From Polyangia bacterium (GTDB lineage: Bacteria > Myxococcota_A > Polyangia > Fen-1088), in the NCBI GenBank assembly GCA_036268875.1, contig DATATI010000041.1, positions 35,051-99,050 on the forward strand: DNA of 64,000 nt. Direction: 5' to 3'. Shown in pieces: positions 9,462 to 18,390 of the stretch. Position 1 is the stretch's first letter; each line of letters starts with the position of its first letter. The notes beneath the pieces were generated by a model. The model ran no database searches and was not told where the DNA came from. It worked only from the letters and a program-made list of their open reading frames with translations. The translations under genes were made by a program, and so were the position numbers.

Positions 9462-10362
9462 GCGACGTCGCTTTCTCGATCAGCGCGGACAGATCGACGC
9501 CCGGTTTGCGGCGCACGCCGGTGACCACGGAGAACGCCTCCGGCGCATAGGGATACCCGTTCGAGACGAGATCGCGCAGCTCGGCGGCGCCGCGGGCCAG
9601 CTCGTCGGCGGCGGTGTCGGCGCGCAGCGTGCGCAGCTTGCGGCGGATCTCTTCGCGGGTCTCTTCGTTGCTGGTCACGGCGTAGGTTTGCTCGAGGTGC
9701 TTGATGGCCAGGGCGGTGCCGCCCCGCTGGGTCAGCATCTGCGCCACCAGATTCGGCAGCCAGGGCGGCACGCCGTCGAACAGCGTGGCCCGGCGCAGGG
9801 CTTCGACGCCGCCTTGCCGCCAGTCGGGCACGCGCGGATCATTTTCGCCGGCCAGCGACGGCAGGTCGAAGAACTGGTTGAAGCCAAGCTGAAACCAGAT
9901 CTCCCAATCGTCGGGAAATTCGCGGGTGCCGCGCGCCAGGATGCGGTTCGCCGCCAGCGTGGCGTCGACGGAGAATGTCTTGCCGTTGTAGACCAGCATG
10001 GCGGCGCCGCGCCGGTAAAGACTGTGAAAGCGCGGATCGAGATCGATCGCCGTGGTGAGGTACCGCTCCAGCCAGCGCTGTTCACCCTTGGTCGCCAGCT
10101 GCGTCCCGAAGTAGACATTTGCGCGCGCCGCCACCAGATCGGCGGCCAGCGCGGTGTGGCCCAGGCTGGCCAGGCGCAAGCTGTTGGCGCCCGGCAAATA
10201 AAGGGTGTCGGCCTCGGGCGGCCAGGTGGCGCGCAGGGCCAGGCTGCGGGTCAACGCCGCGTGGGTCAGCGTCGCCAGGGCCAGCGCGGCGACGACCGCG
10301 GCGGCGAGCAGCGGGCGCGACAGACGATCCGGGCGCGCCGCGGCCAGGACCGGCGCGCTCAC
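9445..10362 (-). CDS. Membrane-anchored TPR-like protein, unknown function
   Basis: A 305-aa protein with one hydrophobic segment (about residues 17-37) and then an alpha-helical region resembling tetratricopeptide repeats, e.g. HSLYRRGAAMLVYNGKTF and the helical pairs from about 120 to 260. The GTG start overlaps the stop of the NtrC-type regulator (GTGA), so the two are translationally coupled. No catalytic motif is seen. Coupling to a sigma-54 activator and a methyltransferase suggests a shared process, but I cannot name it. Confidence 0.72.
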   Translation of the reverse strand: MSAPVLAAARPDRLSRPLLAAAVVAALALATLTHAALTRSLALRATWPPEADTLYLPGANSLRLASLGHTALAADLVAARANVYFGTQLATKGEQRWLERYLTTAIDLDPRFHSLYRRGAAMLVYNGKTFSVDATLAANRILARGTREFPDDWEIWFQLGFNQFFDLPSLAGENDPRVPDWRQGGVEALRRATLFDGVPPWLPNLVAQMLTQRGGTALAIKHLEQTYAVTSNEETREEIRRKLRTLRADTAADELARGAAELRDLVSNGYPYAPEAFSVVTGVRRKPGVDLSALIEKATSRAPAP

Positions 10363-11819
10363 GACGATGGTTCCTCGCCGCCCTTGCTGCCGCCGCCAGT
10401 TGCCAGGGTGCTGGCCATCGTGGCGTCACCGGGTTCGCCGTCGGCGCCGGAGAGCCCCAGCTTGGACATCCGGTAGCGCATCGATCGAAACGAGATCCCC
10501 AGGACGCGCGCTGCCTCGGTGCGGTTGCCGTCGGTGCGCTCCAGCGCCTTCAAGACAATCCCCCGTTCGAAGGTCTCCAGCTCTTTTTCCAGATCGAAAC
10601 CGACCGCCGGCAGGTCTGGCACGCCGACCGCCGCCGCCGGGCGCGGGGTCAGCTCGGGCAAGGCGTCGGCGGTGATGCGGCCGTCGACCGCCAAGGTCAC
10701 CGCGCGCTCGACCAGATTTTCTAGCTCGCGCACGTTGCCGGGAAAGTTGTACGCGGTCAGCGCCGACATCGCCGCCGGATCGACGCCGCCGATGGGATGG
10801 CCGTGCTCGGCGGAGAACTTGCGAACGAAGTGATTCACCATCAGCGGCACGTCCTCGCGCCTTTCGCGCAATGGCGGCATGCGCACCTGGATGACATTCA
10901 GCCGGTAGTAGAGATCTTGGCGAAAGGCGCCTTTTTCAACCTCCGTCTCCAGATCGCGGTTGGTGGCCGCCACCACGCGCACGTCGATCTCGCGCTCGCT
11001 GACGCCGCCGACCGGTTTGACCTTTCGTTCCTGCAGCACGCGCAGCAGCTTGACCTGCATGGGCAGCGGCAGCTCGGCCACCTCGTCCAGCATCACCGTG
11101 CCGCCGTTGGCCGCCTCGAACAACCCGATCTTGTCGCTGGCCGCGCCGGTGAACGAACCTTTGACGTGGCCGAACAGCTCGGACTCGATCAGCGTCTCGG
11201 GGATGGCGCCGCAGTTCACCGGCAAGAATGGACGATCGGCGCGCGGCGACAGCTCGTGCAGGGCGCGCGCCGCCAGCTCCTTGCCGGTGCCCGATTCGCC
11301 GACCACCAGCACGCTGGTGCGGGCCGGCGCGATCTTGCGCAGCAGATCGAACACCCGCTGCATGGCCGGCGATTTTCCCAGCAGGCGATCGAGCTTGTAC
11401 CGGCCCTTGATCTCGTCGCGCAGCACCACGTTCTGGTGCAGCAGGAGGCGCCGCTCGAGAGCGCGCTCGACCACCAGGCCGACCTCGTCCAGCTTGAACG
11501 GCTTGACCAGGTAATCGTAGGCGCCGGCCTTCATCGCCGCGATGGCGGTCTCGGCGGTGGCGTAGGCGGTGACGACGATGACCTGGGTGTCGGGGCGAAC
11601 CGTCTTCGCCTGCGCCAGTACGTCCAGGCCGGTGCCGTCGGGCATCTGCAGATCGGTGATCACCAGATCGAACTCGGTCGCTTCCAGGGCGGCGCGCGCT
11701 TCGGCGGCGCCGCTGGCGGTGGAGAGGGTGTAGCCGGCGCGCTTGAGGTAGATGCTCAGGAACTCGCGCATCGACCGTTCATCGTCGACGACCAGGATGT
11801 GGCCTGACGGAGTGGTCAT
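10359..11819 (-). CDS. NtrC-family sigma-54-dependent response regulator
   Basis: A 486-aa three-domain regulator. Receiver (about 7-120): acidic pair Asp12/13, phosphoacceptor Asp56 and Lys106. AAA+ domain (about 143-380): Walker A GESGTGKE at 174-181, sigma-54 contact loop GSFTGA at 221-226 (Ala of GAFTGA replaced by Ser) and Walker B VMLDEVAEL. A Fis-type HTH ends the protein; its SFRSMRYR recognition helix is like that of PilR. I chose the ATG at 11819, 16 bases after the upstream stop and preceded by GAGGAAG, over an overlapping ATG at 11867. No histidine kinase is adjacent. Confidence 0.93.
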   Translation of the reverse strand: MTTPSGHILVVDDERSMREFLSIYLKRAGYTLSTASGAAEARAALEATEFDLVITDLQMPDGTGLDVLAQAKTVRPDTQVIVVTAYATAETAIAAMKAGAYDYLVKPFKLDEVGLVVERALERRLLLHQNVVLRDEIKGRYKLDRLLGKSPAMQRVFDLLRKIAPARTSVLVVGESGTGKELAARALHELSPRADRPFLPVNCGAIPETLIESELFGHVKGSFTGAASDKIGLFEAANGGTVMLDEVAELPLPMQVKLLRVLQERKVKPVGGVSEREIDVRVVAATNRDLETEVEKGAFRQDLYYRLNVIQVRMPPLRERREDVPLMVNHFVRKFSAEHGHPIGGVDPAAMSALTAYNFPGNVRELENLVERAVTLAVDGRITADALPELTPRPAAAVGVPDLPAVGFDLEKELETFERGIVLKALERTDGNRTEAARVLGISFRSMRYRMSKLGLSGADGEPGDATMASTLATGGGSKGGEEPSS

Positions 11820-11835
11820 GGGCGGGCGAGCTTCC

Positions 11836-12564
11836 TCATGAGCGTTTGCGCGCCACCAGGATGACAAAGCCGCCCAGGTTGCGCAGCCCCGGCACGTCGC
11901 AGGCCGCGCGTTCGGCCCAGCTGAAAAGCCGGGCCATCGGGGCGACGTCGAACACCCGCGACGTCGGCGTCACCACCCGTACGCCGCGCAGGCCGATCAC
12001 TTCCAGATCGGGCGGCAAGTACGAACGCGCTTTGTCGATGGTGTCGTAGCGGGTGAAGACGTCGCGCTCCGTCGTGCCGCTGGCGATGTGCCCTGGTTTG
12101 CCCAGGCGCTTGGCCAGATAGCGCAGCGAGTACGGGTTGTAAAACTCCAGTAAAAGATGCCCGTTCGGGCGCACCAGCCGCCCCAGCTCGGCCAGCGCTT
12201 TTTCGACCGGCGGGATGTGGGCCAGCACTTTCATGCAATAGACCAGATCCACCGACGCCGTCGGCAGCGGCACGTCGGTCAGCGATCCTTGCACCACGCG
12301 CAGCCCGCGCCCGCGTGCCGCGCCCAGCATGCCGCGCGACAGATCCAGGCCCACCGCTGACCGGGCCACGCGCGCCGTCTCGCGCAGCAGCAGGCCGGTG
12401 CCGCAGCCGGCCTCGAAGACGTCGCGGCCGGCTCCATAACGGCGGACCAGGTCCAGCTCCAGCTCGTCGATCAGCCGGTGATAGCCGTGGTGGCGTTCCT
12501 TCTCGTAGATGCTGGAGAAGCGATCGTAATAATCCTGGGTGGTCGGCACGGCGGTGCTGGACAT
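11836..12564 (-). CDS. Class I SAM-dependent methyltransferase (type 11)
   Basis: A 242-aa methyltransferase. The opening DYYDRFSSIYEKERHHGYH is typical of ubiquinone/menaquinone-type methyltransferases. VFEAGCGTGLLLRE near residue 48 is motif I, DLVYCMKVLAHI near 105 is the motif II area, and PNGHLLLEFYNPYS is motif III. It lies in the same minus-strand run as the MFS transporter (13 bases upstream) and the NtrC regulator (16 bases downstream). Small-molecule or lipid methylation is likely; the substrate is unknown. Confidence 0.82.
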   Translation of the reverse strand: MSSTAVPTTQDYYDRFSSIYEKERHHGYHRLIDELELDLVRRYGAGRDVFEAGCGTGLLLRETARVARSAVGLDLSRGMLGAARGRGLRVVQGSLTDVPLPTASVDLVYCMKVLAHIPPVEKALAELGRLVRPNGHLLLEFYNPYSLRYLAKRLGKPGHIASGTTERDVFTRYDTIDKARSYLPPDLEVIGLRGVRVVTPTSRVFDVAPMARLFSWAERAACDVPGLRNLGGFVILVARKRS

Positions 12565-12577
12565 GAAACGGCGGCTA

Positions 12578-13864
12578 TTATGCCACGCGCGTCCGATTCC
12601 CGGCCGCGCGTCTTTGTCGGCGGGCGACGATGACGAACAGGACGCCCGACAGCAGGAACGCCAGCATTGCCGCCTGCAGTCCCATCGACACCGACGGTTG
12701 CGGCGTGCCGTCGGGGCGGGTGGAACCGAGCCGATCGGCCAGCCAGCCCACCGCGGACGGTCCGGGTGAATTTCCCAAAAGCTGAATCCCGAACATGAAC
12801 ACCGCTTGCAGGGTGGCGGCGTACTGCGGTGGTCCCAGCTCGTCGACGATGGCGGCGGCGGGGCCGTTGTAGACCGACAGCAGGAACACCGCGACGAACG
12901 TCAGAGCCATGAAGGCGGTCCGGCTGGGGATCATCAGCGAGAGGGCGCCGACCGGAAACGCCAGCAGCAGCGACAGGCCGATGGCCAGCGCGTGCCCGCC
13001 GGCGGCGCGCCGGTTGAGCGCGTCGCCCGCATAGCCGCCGGCGATGACTCCGCCCGCCCCGCACACCAAGCCGACGATAGCCATGAAGATACTGCCGACC
13101 ACGACGGTGAAGTGCCGCTCTTCGATGATCACCCAGCGCGCCCAGAAGATGAGGGCGCTGGCGCCGAAGGTGGCCAGGATGCCGCCCAGCAGAGCGAAGA
13201 TGTACGTCGGCGCCAGCAGATACGCGCGCGCCGGCAGCGTGCCGGGGCGGGGCAGACGATCGGGCGCGGCGATGAAGGCGGCGCCCAGGGCCAGCAGGAT
13301 CGACGGGCCGCCGGCGATCCAGAACACCGCCCGCCAGCCCAGCAGCGGGGCCAGCACCGCGCCCAGCACCAGGCCGCTGGTGCCGCCGAGAGCCATGCCG
13401 ACGTTGTAGATGCCGAGCGCGCGCCCGCGCTTTTCCGGCGTGGCGTCGGCGCACAGAAGCGTATTCGCGCTGGGTCCGTAGGCGCCTTCGCCGACGCCGA
13501 CCAGGCCGCGAAAGAAGAGCAGCATCGGCAGCGACGTCGACAGCGCCGAGCCGATGGTGGCGATGCTCCACACCACGATGCCCCCGAAGATCACCTTGCG
13601 CGGCCCGATGCGATCGGCGATCGGCCCCGAGGCCAGCGACGAGACGGCGAAGACGAGCAGATTGACCGTGGCCAGGGCGCCCAGTTCGGCCTTGGTCATG
13701 TGAAAGTCGGCGCCGATGAGCGGCGTCATCCCGTACACCACCTGCCGGTCGAGATAATTGAAGAAATTGATCAGCGTCAGCAGCGGCAGCGCCGCGATGC
13801 CGCTGCGCTGAGCCGGCGCGGGTGCGGGCGACGCCGACCCGGGCCCGGCGTGAGCGACGCTCAC
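12578..13864 (-). CDS. Major facilitator superfamily transporter
   Basis: A 428-aa protein with about 12 membrane helices. NFFNYLDRQVVYGMTPLIG in helix 1 and GPIADRIGPRKV in the loop between helices 2 and 3 are classic MFS signatures; this type is related to the spinster and sugar-phosphate/hexuronate branch. I place the start at GTG 13862-13864, overlapping the TlpA-like stop as GTGA. The frame stays open upstream, but that stretch is out-of-frame coding sequence of the previous gene. The substrate cannot be read from sequence. Confidence 0.87.
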   Translation of the reverse strand: MSVAHAGPGSASPAPAPAQRSGIAALPLLTLINFFNYLDRQVVYGMTPLIGADFHMTKAELGALATVNLLVFAVSSLASGPIADRIGPRKVIFGGIVVWSIATIGSALSTSLPMLLFFRGLVGVGEGAYGPSANTLLCADATPEKRGRALGIYNVGMALGGTSGLVLGAVLAPLLGWRAVFWIAGGPSILLALGAAFIAAPDRLPRPGTLPARAYLLAPTYIFALLGGILATFGASALIFWARWVIIEERHFTVVVGSIFMAIVGLVCGAGGVIAGGYAGDALNRRAAGGHALAIGLSLLLAFPVGALSLMIPSRTAFMALTFVAVFLLSVYNGPAAAIVDELGPPQYAATLQAVFMFGIQLLGNSPGPSAVGWLADRLGSTRPDGTPQPSVSMGLQAAMLAFLLSGVLFVIVARRQRRAAGNRTRVA

Positions 13865-14433
13865 CGCAGGCTTTCCAGACAGGCCAGGGCCTCCGGCTTC
13901 GACCAATCTCGCTTGTTGATGAAGTAGTGGCGCACTTTGCCGCTGGCGTCGATCAAGTAAGTCTCCGGATATTTTTCGGTCCCGTATTTCTTGGGGACCT
14001 CTTTGCTGAGGTCTAGCAGGACGCCCATCTTGGTGCCGGCGGTGAAGAATCGGCGGATGGGCTCCCACCCGTCGTCCACGCTGACCGCCATCATGCGGAT
14101 GTCGGTGTTCTCGATGGTGCGGGCCAGCTCTTCCATCGACGGCATCTCTTCGATGCAGGGCGGACACCAGGTGGCCCAGAAATTCACCAGCACCGGGTGG
14201 CCGCGCTGCGAGCGCAGCGAGACCAGCTTGCCGCTGGCGTCGGGCAATTCGAAGTCGGGCGCCTCGCGGTTCAGAAGTGCGACGGGAACCGGGTCGGGGT
14301 TCAAGCCCCGGCAGGCGTTGGCGCGGGTGCGTTCCAGGCTTTCGTGGGCACCGGCCAGAAACCGGGTGGTCACGTAAGCCAGCGCCAAAACCGTCAGCGC
14401 GAGCGCCGCCGTCGAACCGTTGCGCGTCTTCAT
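13861..14433 (-). CDS. TlpA/ResA-like membrane-anchored thiol-disulfide oxidoreductase
   Basis: A 190-aa protein with an N-terminal anchor (about residues 8-28) and a periplasmic thioredoxin fold of the redoxin/TlpA type. APDFELPDASGKLVSL precedes strand VLVNFWATWCPPC, whose CPPC active site is Cys90/Cys93. Later YPETYLIDASGKV contains the cis-Pro. A further Cys41 follows the anchor. TlpA-type proteins reduce apo-cytochromes or copper-site proteins in the periplasm. The ATG at 14433 was chosen; a GTG at 14460 would add 9 residues. The stop overlaps the MFS start. Confidence 0.87.
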   Translation of the reverse strand: MKTRNGSTAALALTVLALAYVTTRFLAGAHESLERTRANACRGLNPDPVPVALLNREAPDFELPDASGKLVSLRSQRGHPVLVNFWATWCPPCIEEMPSMEELARTIENTDIRMMAVSVDDGWEPIRRFFTAGTKMGVLLDLSKEVPKKYGTEKYPETYLIDASGKVRHYFINKRDWSKPEALACLESLR

Positions 14434-14481
14434 GTTGCTGCTTAGGGATCTGTCTAACACGGCGACGGCTGCCCCGGCACC

Positions 14482-15495
14482 TTAGAGCTGCAGGCCGACC
14501 ACACCGGCGATGGCGCGCACGGACGTCATCAGGGCGGCGAAGCCTTCGGGGGTCAGCGACTGCGGCCCGTCGGACAGCGCCTTGTCGGGTTGCGGGTGGA
14601 CCTCGACCATCAGGCCGTCAGCGCTCATGGCCACCGCGGCGCGGGCCAGCGCTGGCACGGACGCGCGGTCACCGGTGCCGTGCGACGGGTCGATGATGAT
14701 CGGCAGGTGGGTGAGGCGTTTGATGAGGGGGATCGAGCCGAGATCGAGGGTGTTGCGGGTCATCGTCTCGAAGGTGCGGATGCCGCGCTCGCAGAGGATG
14801 ACGTCGTAGTTGCCTTGCTTGAGGATGTACTCGGCGGCCATCAGGAACTCCTGGATTGTCGCCGAGAGCCCGCGTTTGAGCATCACCGCCTTGCGCACGC
14901 CGCCCACGGCTTCCAGCAACGAGAAGTTCTGCATGTTGCGGGCGCCAATCTGCAGGACGTCGGCGTAGCGGGCGACCAGCTCGACGTCGCGGGTGTCCAT
15001 CACTTCAGTGACGATGGGCAGGCCGGTGGCGGCGCGCGCCTCGGCCAGGATCTTCAGGCCGTCTTCTTTCATGCCCTGAAAGGCATACGGCGACGTGCGC
15101 GGCTTGAAGGCGCCACCGCGCAGAAAGCGCGCGCCGGAGGCTTTCACGGCGACCGCGGCGGTCATCAGTTGCTCGCGGCTCTCGACGGCGCACGGGCCGG
15201 CGATGATGCCGAAGTGGCCGCCGCCGAACTGGCCAGCGCCGATCTTGACGGCGGTGTCGTTCGGCTTGACCTCGCGCGAGACCAGCTTCCACGGCTTCGA
15301 GACCGTCACTGCCTCGGCCACGCCCGGCAGCACGTTGAAGAGGCCGGGGTCGAGCGGGCCTTGATTGCCGGTGATCCCGATGGCGAGACGGGTGGAGCCC
15401 GGGATCTCGTTGGGCGAAAAGCCGAGCTGGCGAATCTTCGCTTCCACCGCGGCCACGTCCGCCTGGGACGCGTCCGCTCGCATGACAATGAGCAT
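14482..15495 (-). CDS. aroF: 3-deoxy-7-phosphoheptulonate synthase (DAHP synthase)
   Basis: Catalyses condensation of phosphoenolpyruvate and erythrose 4-phosphate, the first step of the shikimate pathway. The 337-aa protein is the Thermotoga/Bacillus-like form. Residues about 1-70 are a ferredoxin-like regulatory domain ([10 protein letters not shown] onward) and the rest is the TIM barrel. Diagnostic segments are [49 protein letters not shown] and IIDPSHGTG. The regulatory domain usually mediates aromatic amino-acid feedback. It lies 48 bases upstream of the TlpA-like gene and after the DsbA-like gene. Confidence 0.95.
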   Translation of the reverse strand: MLIVMRADASQADVAAVEAKIRQLGFSPNEIPGSTRLAIGITGNQGPLDPGLFNVLPGVAEAVTVSKPWKLVSREVKPNDTAVKIGAGQFGGGHFGIIAGPCAVESREQLMTAAVAVKASGARFLRGGAFKPRTSPYAFQGMKEDGLKILAEARAATGLPIVTEVMDTRDVELVARYADVLQIGARNMQNFSLLEAVGGVRKAVMLKRGLSATIQEFLMAAEYILKQGNYDVILCERGIRTFETMTRNTLDLGSIPLIKRLTHLPIIIDPSHGTGDRASVPALARAAVAMSADGLMVEVHPQPDKALSDGPQSLTPEGFAALMTSVRAIAGVVGLQL

Positions 15496-15551
15496 CTGCG
15501 CCCATTTTCACCCAATAAATTGCGGCCGCCTACTTCCGGACCTCATCCCGA

Positions 15552-15578
15552 CCTTCTCCCCGCTGCGCGGGGAGAAGG
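15552..15578. repeat. Perfect 12-bp inverted repeat in the aroF upstream gap
   Basis: Arms 15552-15563 and 15567-15578 are exact reverse complements around a 3-base loop, inside the 111-bp gap between two minus-strand genes. There is no T-run on either side, so it is not a canonical intrinsic terminator. The CTTCTCCCC...GGGGAGAAG form resembles dispersed intergenic palindromes seen in many GC-rich genomes. Confidence 0.6.
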
Positions 15579-15606
15579 AGATCGGGAAGCGAGCGCAGCG
15601 AGCCCC

Positions 15607-18267
15607 TTACGTCTTGCGCTTCGCGACGGCGACCTTCTTGCCGCCGCCTTCCTTCTTGGCCAGCTCGGCGTCGATGATCTTCTTGAAGGTGTCCAGCGGG
15701 TACGCGCCGGCGATCTTGCGGCCGTTGATGAACACCGCCGGCGTGCCGTTGACGCCGACGGCGCTGCCTTCCTTGGTGTCGGACTCGATCTGGCTCTTGT
15801 ACTTCTGCGCGTCGAGGTCGGCCTTGAACTTGCCCATGTTGAGGCCCAGTTCCTGGGCGTACTTCTCCAGGCTAGGGCGATCCAGGTTCTGCTGGTTGGC
15901 GAACAGCTTGTCGTGCATCTCCCAGAACTTGCCCTGGGCGCCAGCGGCCATCGCCGCTTCCGCCGCCGGCTCGGCGTTGTTGTGGAAGGGGAGCGGATAG
16001 TTCTTCCACACCTGCCGCACCTTGCCGCCATAGTCCTTCTCGATCTGGGTCAGCGTCGGCTCCACCCGCGAACAGAACGGGCACTGGAAGTCCGAGAAGA
16101 TGACCATGGTCAGGGGCGCGTCCTTCGGTCCCTTCGCCGGCGCCGAGCCCGGGTCGACCTTGTAGACAGTGGTGTCGTCCTCGGGACCTTTCTCCGCGGC
16201 CTGTGCCGGAGCCGCCGCCACCTCGGTCTTGGCGTCTTTCATGATCACGTCATAGACCTTGGTCTTCGGCGTGCCTTTGGCCACCAGTGCCTCGGCGGTT
16301 TTCAGCTCGCCATCGATCTTCGACTTGAACATCTCGTACGGCTGCGCGCCCGACAGGAACTTGCCGTTGACGAAGAAGGCTGGCGTGCCGCGGGCGCCGA
16401 TCTTGTTGCCAGCGGCAGAGTCGGCTTCGATCTCGGCCTTGCCCTTCTGGCTGTCCAGCGCGGCCTTGAACTTGGCCATGTTCAGACCCAGCTCCTGCGC
16501 GTATTTCTCGTAGGTCGGGCGATCCATGGTTTGCTGGTTGGCGAAGATCTTGTCGTGCATCTCCCAATATTTGCCCTGGTCGCCGGCGGCGCGGGCGGCG
16601 ATGGCGGCGGGCAGGGCGTTGGGGTGGAACGGCAGCGGCAGATCACGCCACACCACGCGCACCTTGCCTTTGTAGTCGTCCATCACCTTGGCCAGCGTCG
16701 GCTCGACCCGGCTGCAGAACGGGCACTGGTAATCCGAGAACTGCACGATGGTCACCAGCGCGTCCTTGGCTCCCTTCATCGGCGCACCCTTGATGTCGGC
16801 GCGGTAGACGGCCGACTGATCGGCTTCACCCGGGCGCTGCTGCGGCGCCGGCGCGGCCGCCTTGGTCAGACCGTCCTTGGTCAGGTCGGCGTAAAGGCGA
16901 TTGCGCGGGGTGCCGCTCTTCAGCTTCTCGTCGGCTTTCTTGATCTCGTCGTTGATCACCTGCTTGAAGTTCTCCAGCGGCTGCGCGCCGCGGAAGTTGT
17001 GCCCGTTGATGAAGAAGTTCGGCGTGCCGCGCGCGCCGAAGGCGGCGGCGTCGTCCATGTCCTTCTTGATGCGCTCCTTGCCCTTCTCGCTGTCGAGGGC
17101 GGCCTTGAACTTGCCCATGTTCAGGCCCAGCTCCTGGGCGTACTTCTCGAGATTGGGGCGGTCCAGGTTCTGCTGGTTGGCGAACAGCTTGTCGTGCATC
17201 TCCCAGAACTTGCCCTGGTCGCGGGCGGCCTCGGCGGCCAGCGAGGCGATCATGGCGTTGTTGTGGAAGGGCAGCGGGTTGTGGCGGAAGGCGATCTCCA
17301 CGTCGTCGCCATAGTCCTTCTCGATCTGGGCCAGCGTCGGGGCCACGCGGCCGCAGAACGGGCACTGGAACTCGGAGAACTCGACGATGGTGACCTTGGG
17401 GTTCTTGCCACCGCGCACCGGGGCGTCACCGACGGCGACCTTGTAGATCTCGGTGCCGGCGGCCGGCGCCTTGGCGGGCGTGGGCGGCGCGCCGGGCGCG
17501 GCGGCCGACGGGCTGGCCTTCGCGCTCTGCATGAATGTCGCATACAGCTGGCCGACCGGCGTGCCCTTGGCCAGGATCTTGTCGGCGCGAGAGATCTCGT
17601 CGTCGATGACCTTCTTGAATTCTTCATATGGCTGCGCGCCCTGGATGTTGCGGCCGTTGAGATAGAAGTTCGGCGTTCCCTGCACGCCGATCTGCGTGGC
17701 CAGGGCCATGTCCGCGTCGATGCGGCTCTTGTACTGGTTGGTGTCCAGGGCGGTCTTGAACTTGCCCATGTCCAGCCCCAGCTCCTTGGCGTATTTCTCC
17801 AGGTCCGGGCGTTTGATGTTCTGCTGGTTGGCAAACAGCTTGTCGTGCATCTCCCAGAACTTGCCCTGGGCCTCGGCGGCCAGCGCCGCCTCCGACGCCA
17901 GCGGCGCGTCCTGATGGAACGGCAGCGGGTTGTGGCGGAAGAACATCCGCACCTGGGTGGGGTACTCCTTCATGATCTTGTCCAGCGTCGGCTCGACCCG
18001 CGAGCAGAACGGACACTGAAAGTCGGAGAAGGCGACGATGTTCACCTTCGCCGTGGCCGGTCCGCGTCCGGGGCCTTCCAGCGGGACGCGCAGGCGATCG
18101 ACGCCTTCGGCTGCCTTGTCGGCGGCGACGGCCCCCAACTTGGCGTTCGAACCCTCGGCAGCTTCTTTCTTCTCTTCCTTGTCGCTGTTGCCGCCGACCA
18201 CGGTTTTTAACCCGTAGCCGCCAGCCAGCCCCAGGACCACCAGAACGACTGCTGTACCTTTGCTCAT
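15607..18267 (-). CDS. Membrane-anchored protein with four tandem DsbA-like thioredoxin domains
   Basis: An 886-aa protein. A single N-terminal hydrophobic helix (about 5-22) is followed by a charged linker and then four copies of a DsbA/DsbG-type domain. The CPFC active sites are at 85-88, 302-305, 516-519 and 729-732, each preceded by F/Y-Q. A cis-Pro GTP motif follows at 197, 414, 627 and 841. Every copy keeps the order FSDFQCPFC, LPLPFH or NPLPFH, GKFWEMHDK, ELGL and GTPxFF/VFxNG. Linkers between copies are Ala/Pro-rich. The domains probably act in the periplasm in disulfide formation, isomerisation or reduction. The start ATG at 18267 is set by AGGAGAG just upstream, rather than the ATG at 18342. 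Confidence 0.93.
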   Translation of the reverse strand: MSKGTAVVLVVLGLAGGYGLKTVVGGNSDKEEKKEAAEGSNAKLGAVAADKAAEGVDRLRVPLEGPGRGPATAKVNIVAFSDFQCPFCSRVEPTLDKIMKEYPTQVRMFFRHNPLPFHQDAPLASEAALAAEAQGKFWEMHDKLFANQQNIKRPDLEKYAKELGLDMGKFKTALDTNQYKSRIDADMALATQIGVQGTPNFYLNGRNIQGAQPYEEFKKVIDDEISRADKILAKGTPVGQLYATFMQSAKASPSAAAPGAPPTPAKAPAAGTEIYKVAVGDAPVRGGKNPKVTIVEFSEFQCPFCGRVAPTLAQIEKDYGDDVEIAFRHNPLPFHNNAMIASLAAEAARDQGKFWEMHDKLFANQQNLDRPNLEKYAQELGLNMGKFKAALDSEKGKERIKKDMDDAAAFGARGTPNFFINGHNFRGAQPLENFKQVINDEIKKADEKLKSGTPRNRLYADLTKDGLTKAAAPAPQQRPGEADQSAVYRADIKGAPMKGAKDALVTIVQFSDYQCPFCSRVEPTLAKVMDDYKGKVRVVWRDLPLPFHPNALPAAIAARAAGDQGKYWEMHDKIFANQQTMDRPTYEKYAQELGLNMAKFKAALDSQKGKAEIEADSAAGNKIGARGTPAFFVNGKFLSGAQPYEMFKSKIDGELKTAEALVAKGTPKTKVYDVIMKDAKTEVAAAPAQAAEKGPEDDTTVYKVDPGSAPAKGPKDAPLTMVIFSDFQCPFCSRVEPTLTQIEKDYGGKVRQVWKNYPLPFHNNAEPAAEAAMAAGAQGKFWEMHDKLFANQQNLDRPSLEKYAQELGLNMGKFKADLDAQKYKSQIESDTKEGSAVGVNGTPAVFINGRKIAGAYPLDTFKKIIDAELAKKEGGGKKVAVAKRKT
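15646..18060 (-). repeat. Four tandem DsbA-like coding repeats (unit about 640 bp)
   Basis: Approximate units are 18060-17572, 17409-16924, 16767-16282 and 16128-15646. The most conserved block encodes ANQQ...FWEMHDK. Copies 1, 2 and 4 match almost base for base over about 50 bases (around 17820-17870, 17165-17215 and 15892-15942), while copy 3 differs at several positions. Such nucleotide-level similarity points to recent duplication or continuing gene conversion. Confidence 0.85.
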
Positions 18268-18390
18268 GACGCTCTCCTGATTCGGTGACGATGAAATCCG
18301 GCCCGGCGGGGCGAGCCGAAGCTCGACGCGGAAGCCGCGCACGGACGAAACGATTGCTTGCTTGATGGCTTGGAAACGAACCCGGACCGA

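Noticed and set aside
14590..18210. Very long open frame (about 1,200 codons) on the plus strand opposite aroF and the DsbA-like gene
   Set aside because: It mirrors the four repeats of the minus-strand protein, has no recognisable domain or start signal, and the minus-strand frames carry clear conserved motifs. It is an antisense by-product of high GC.
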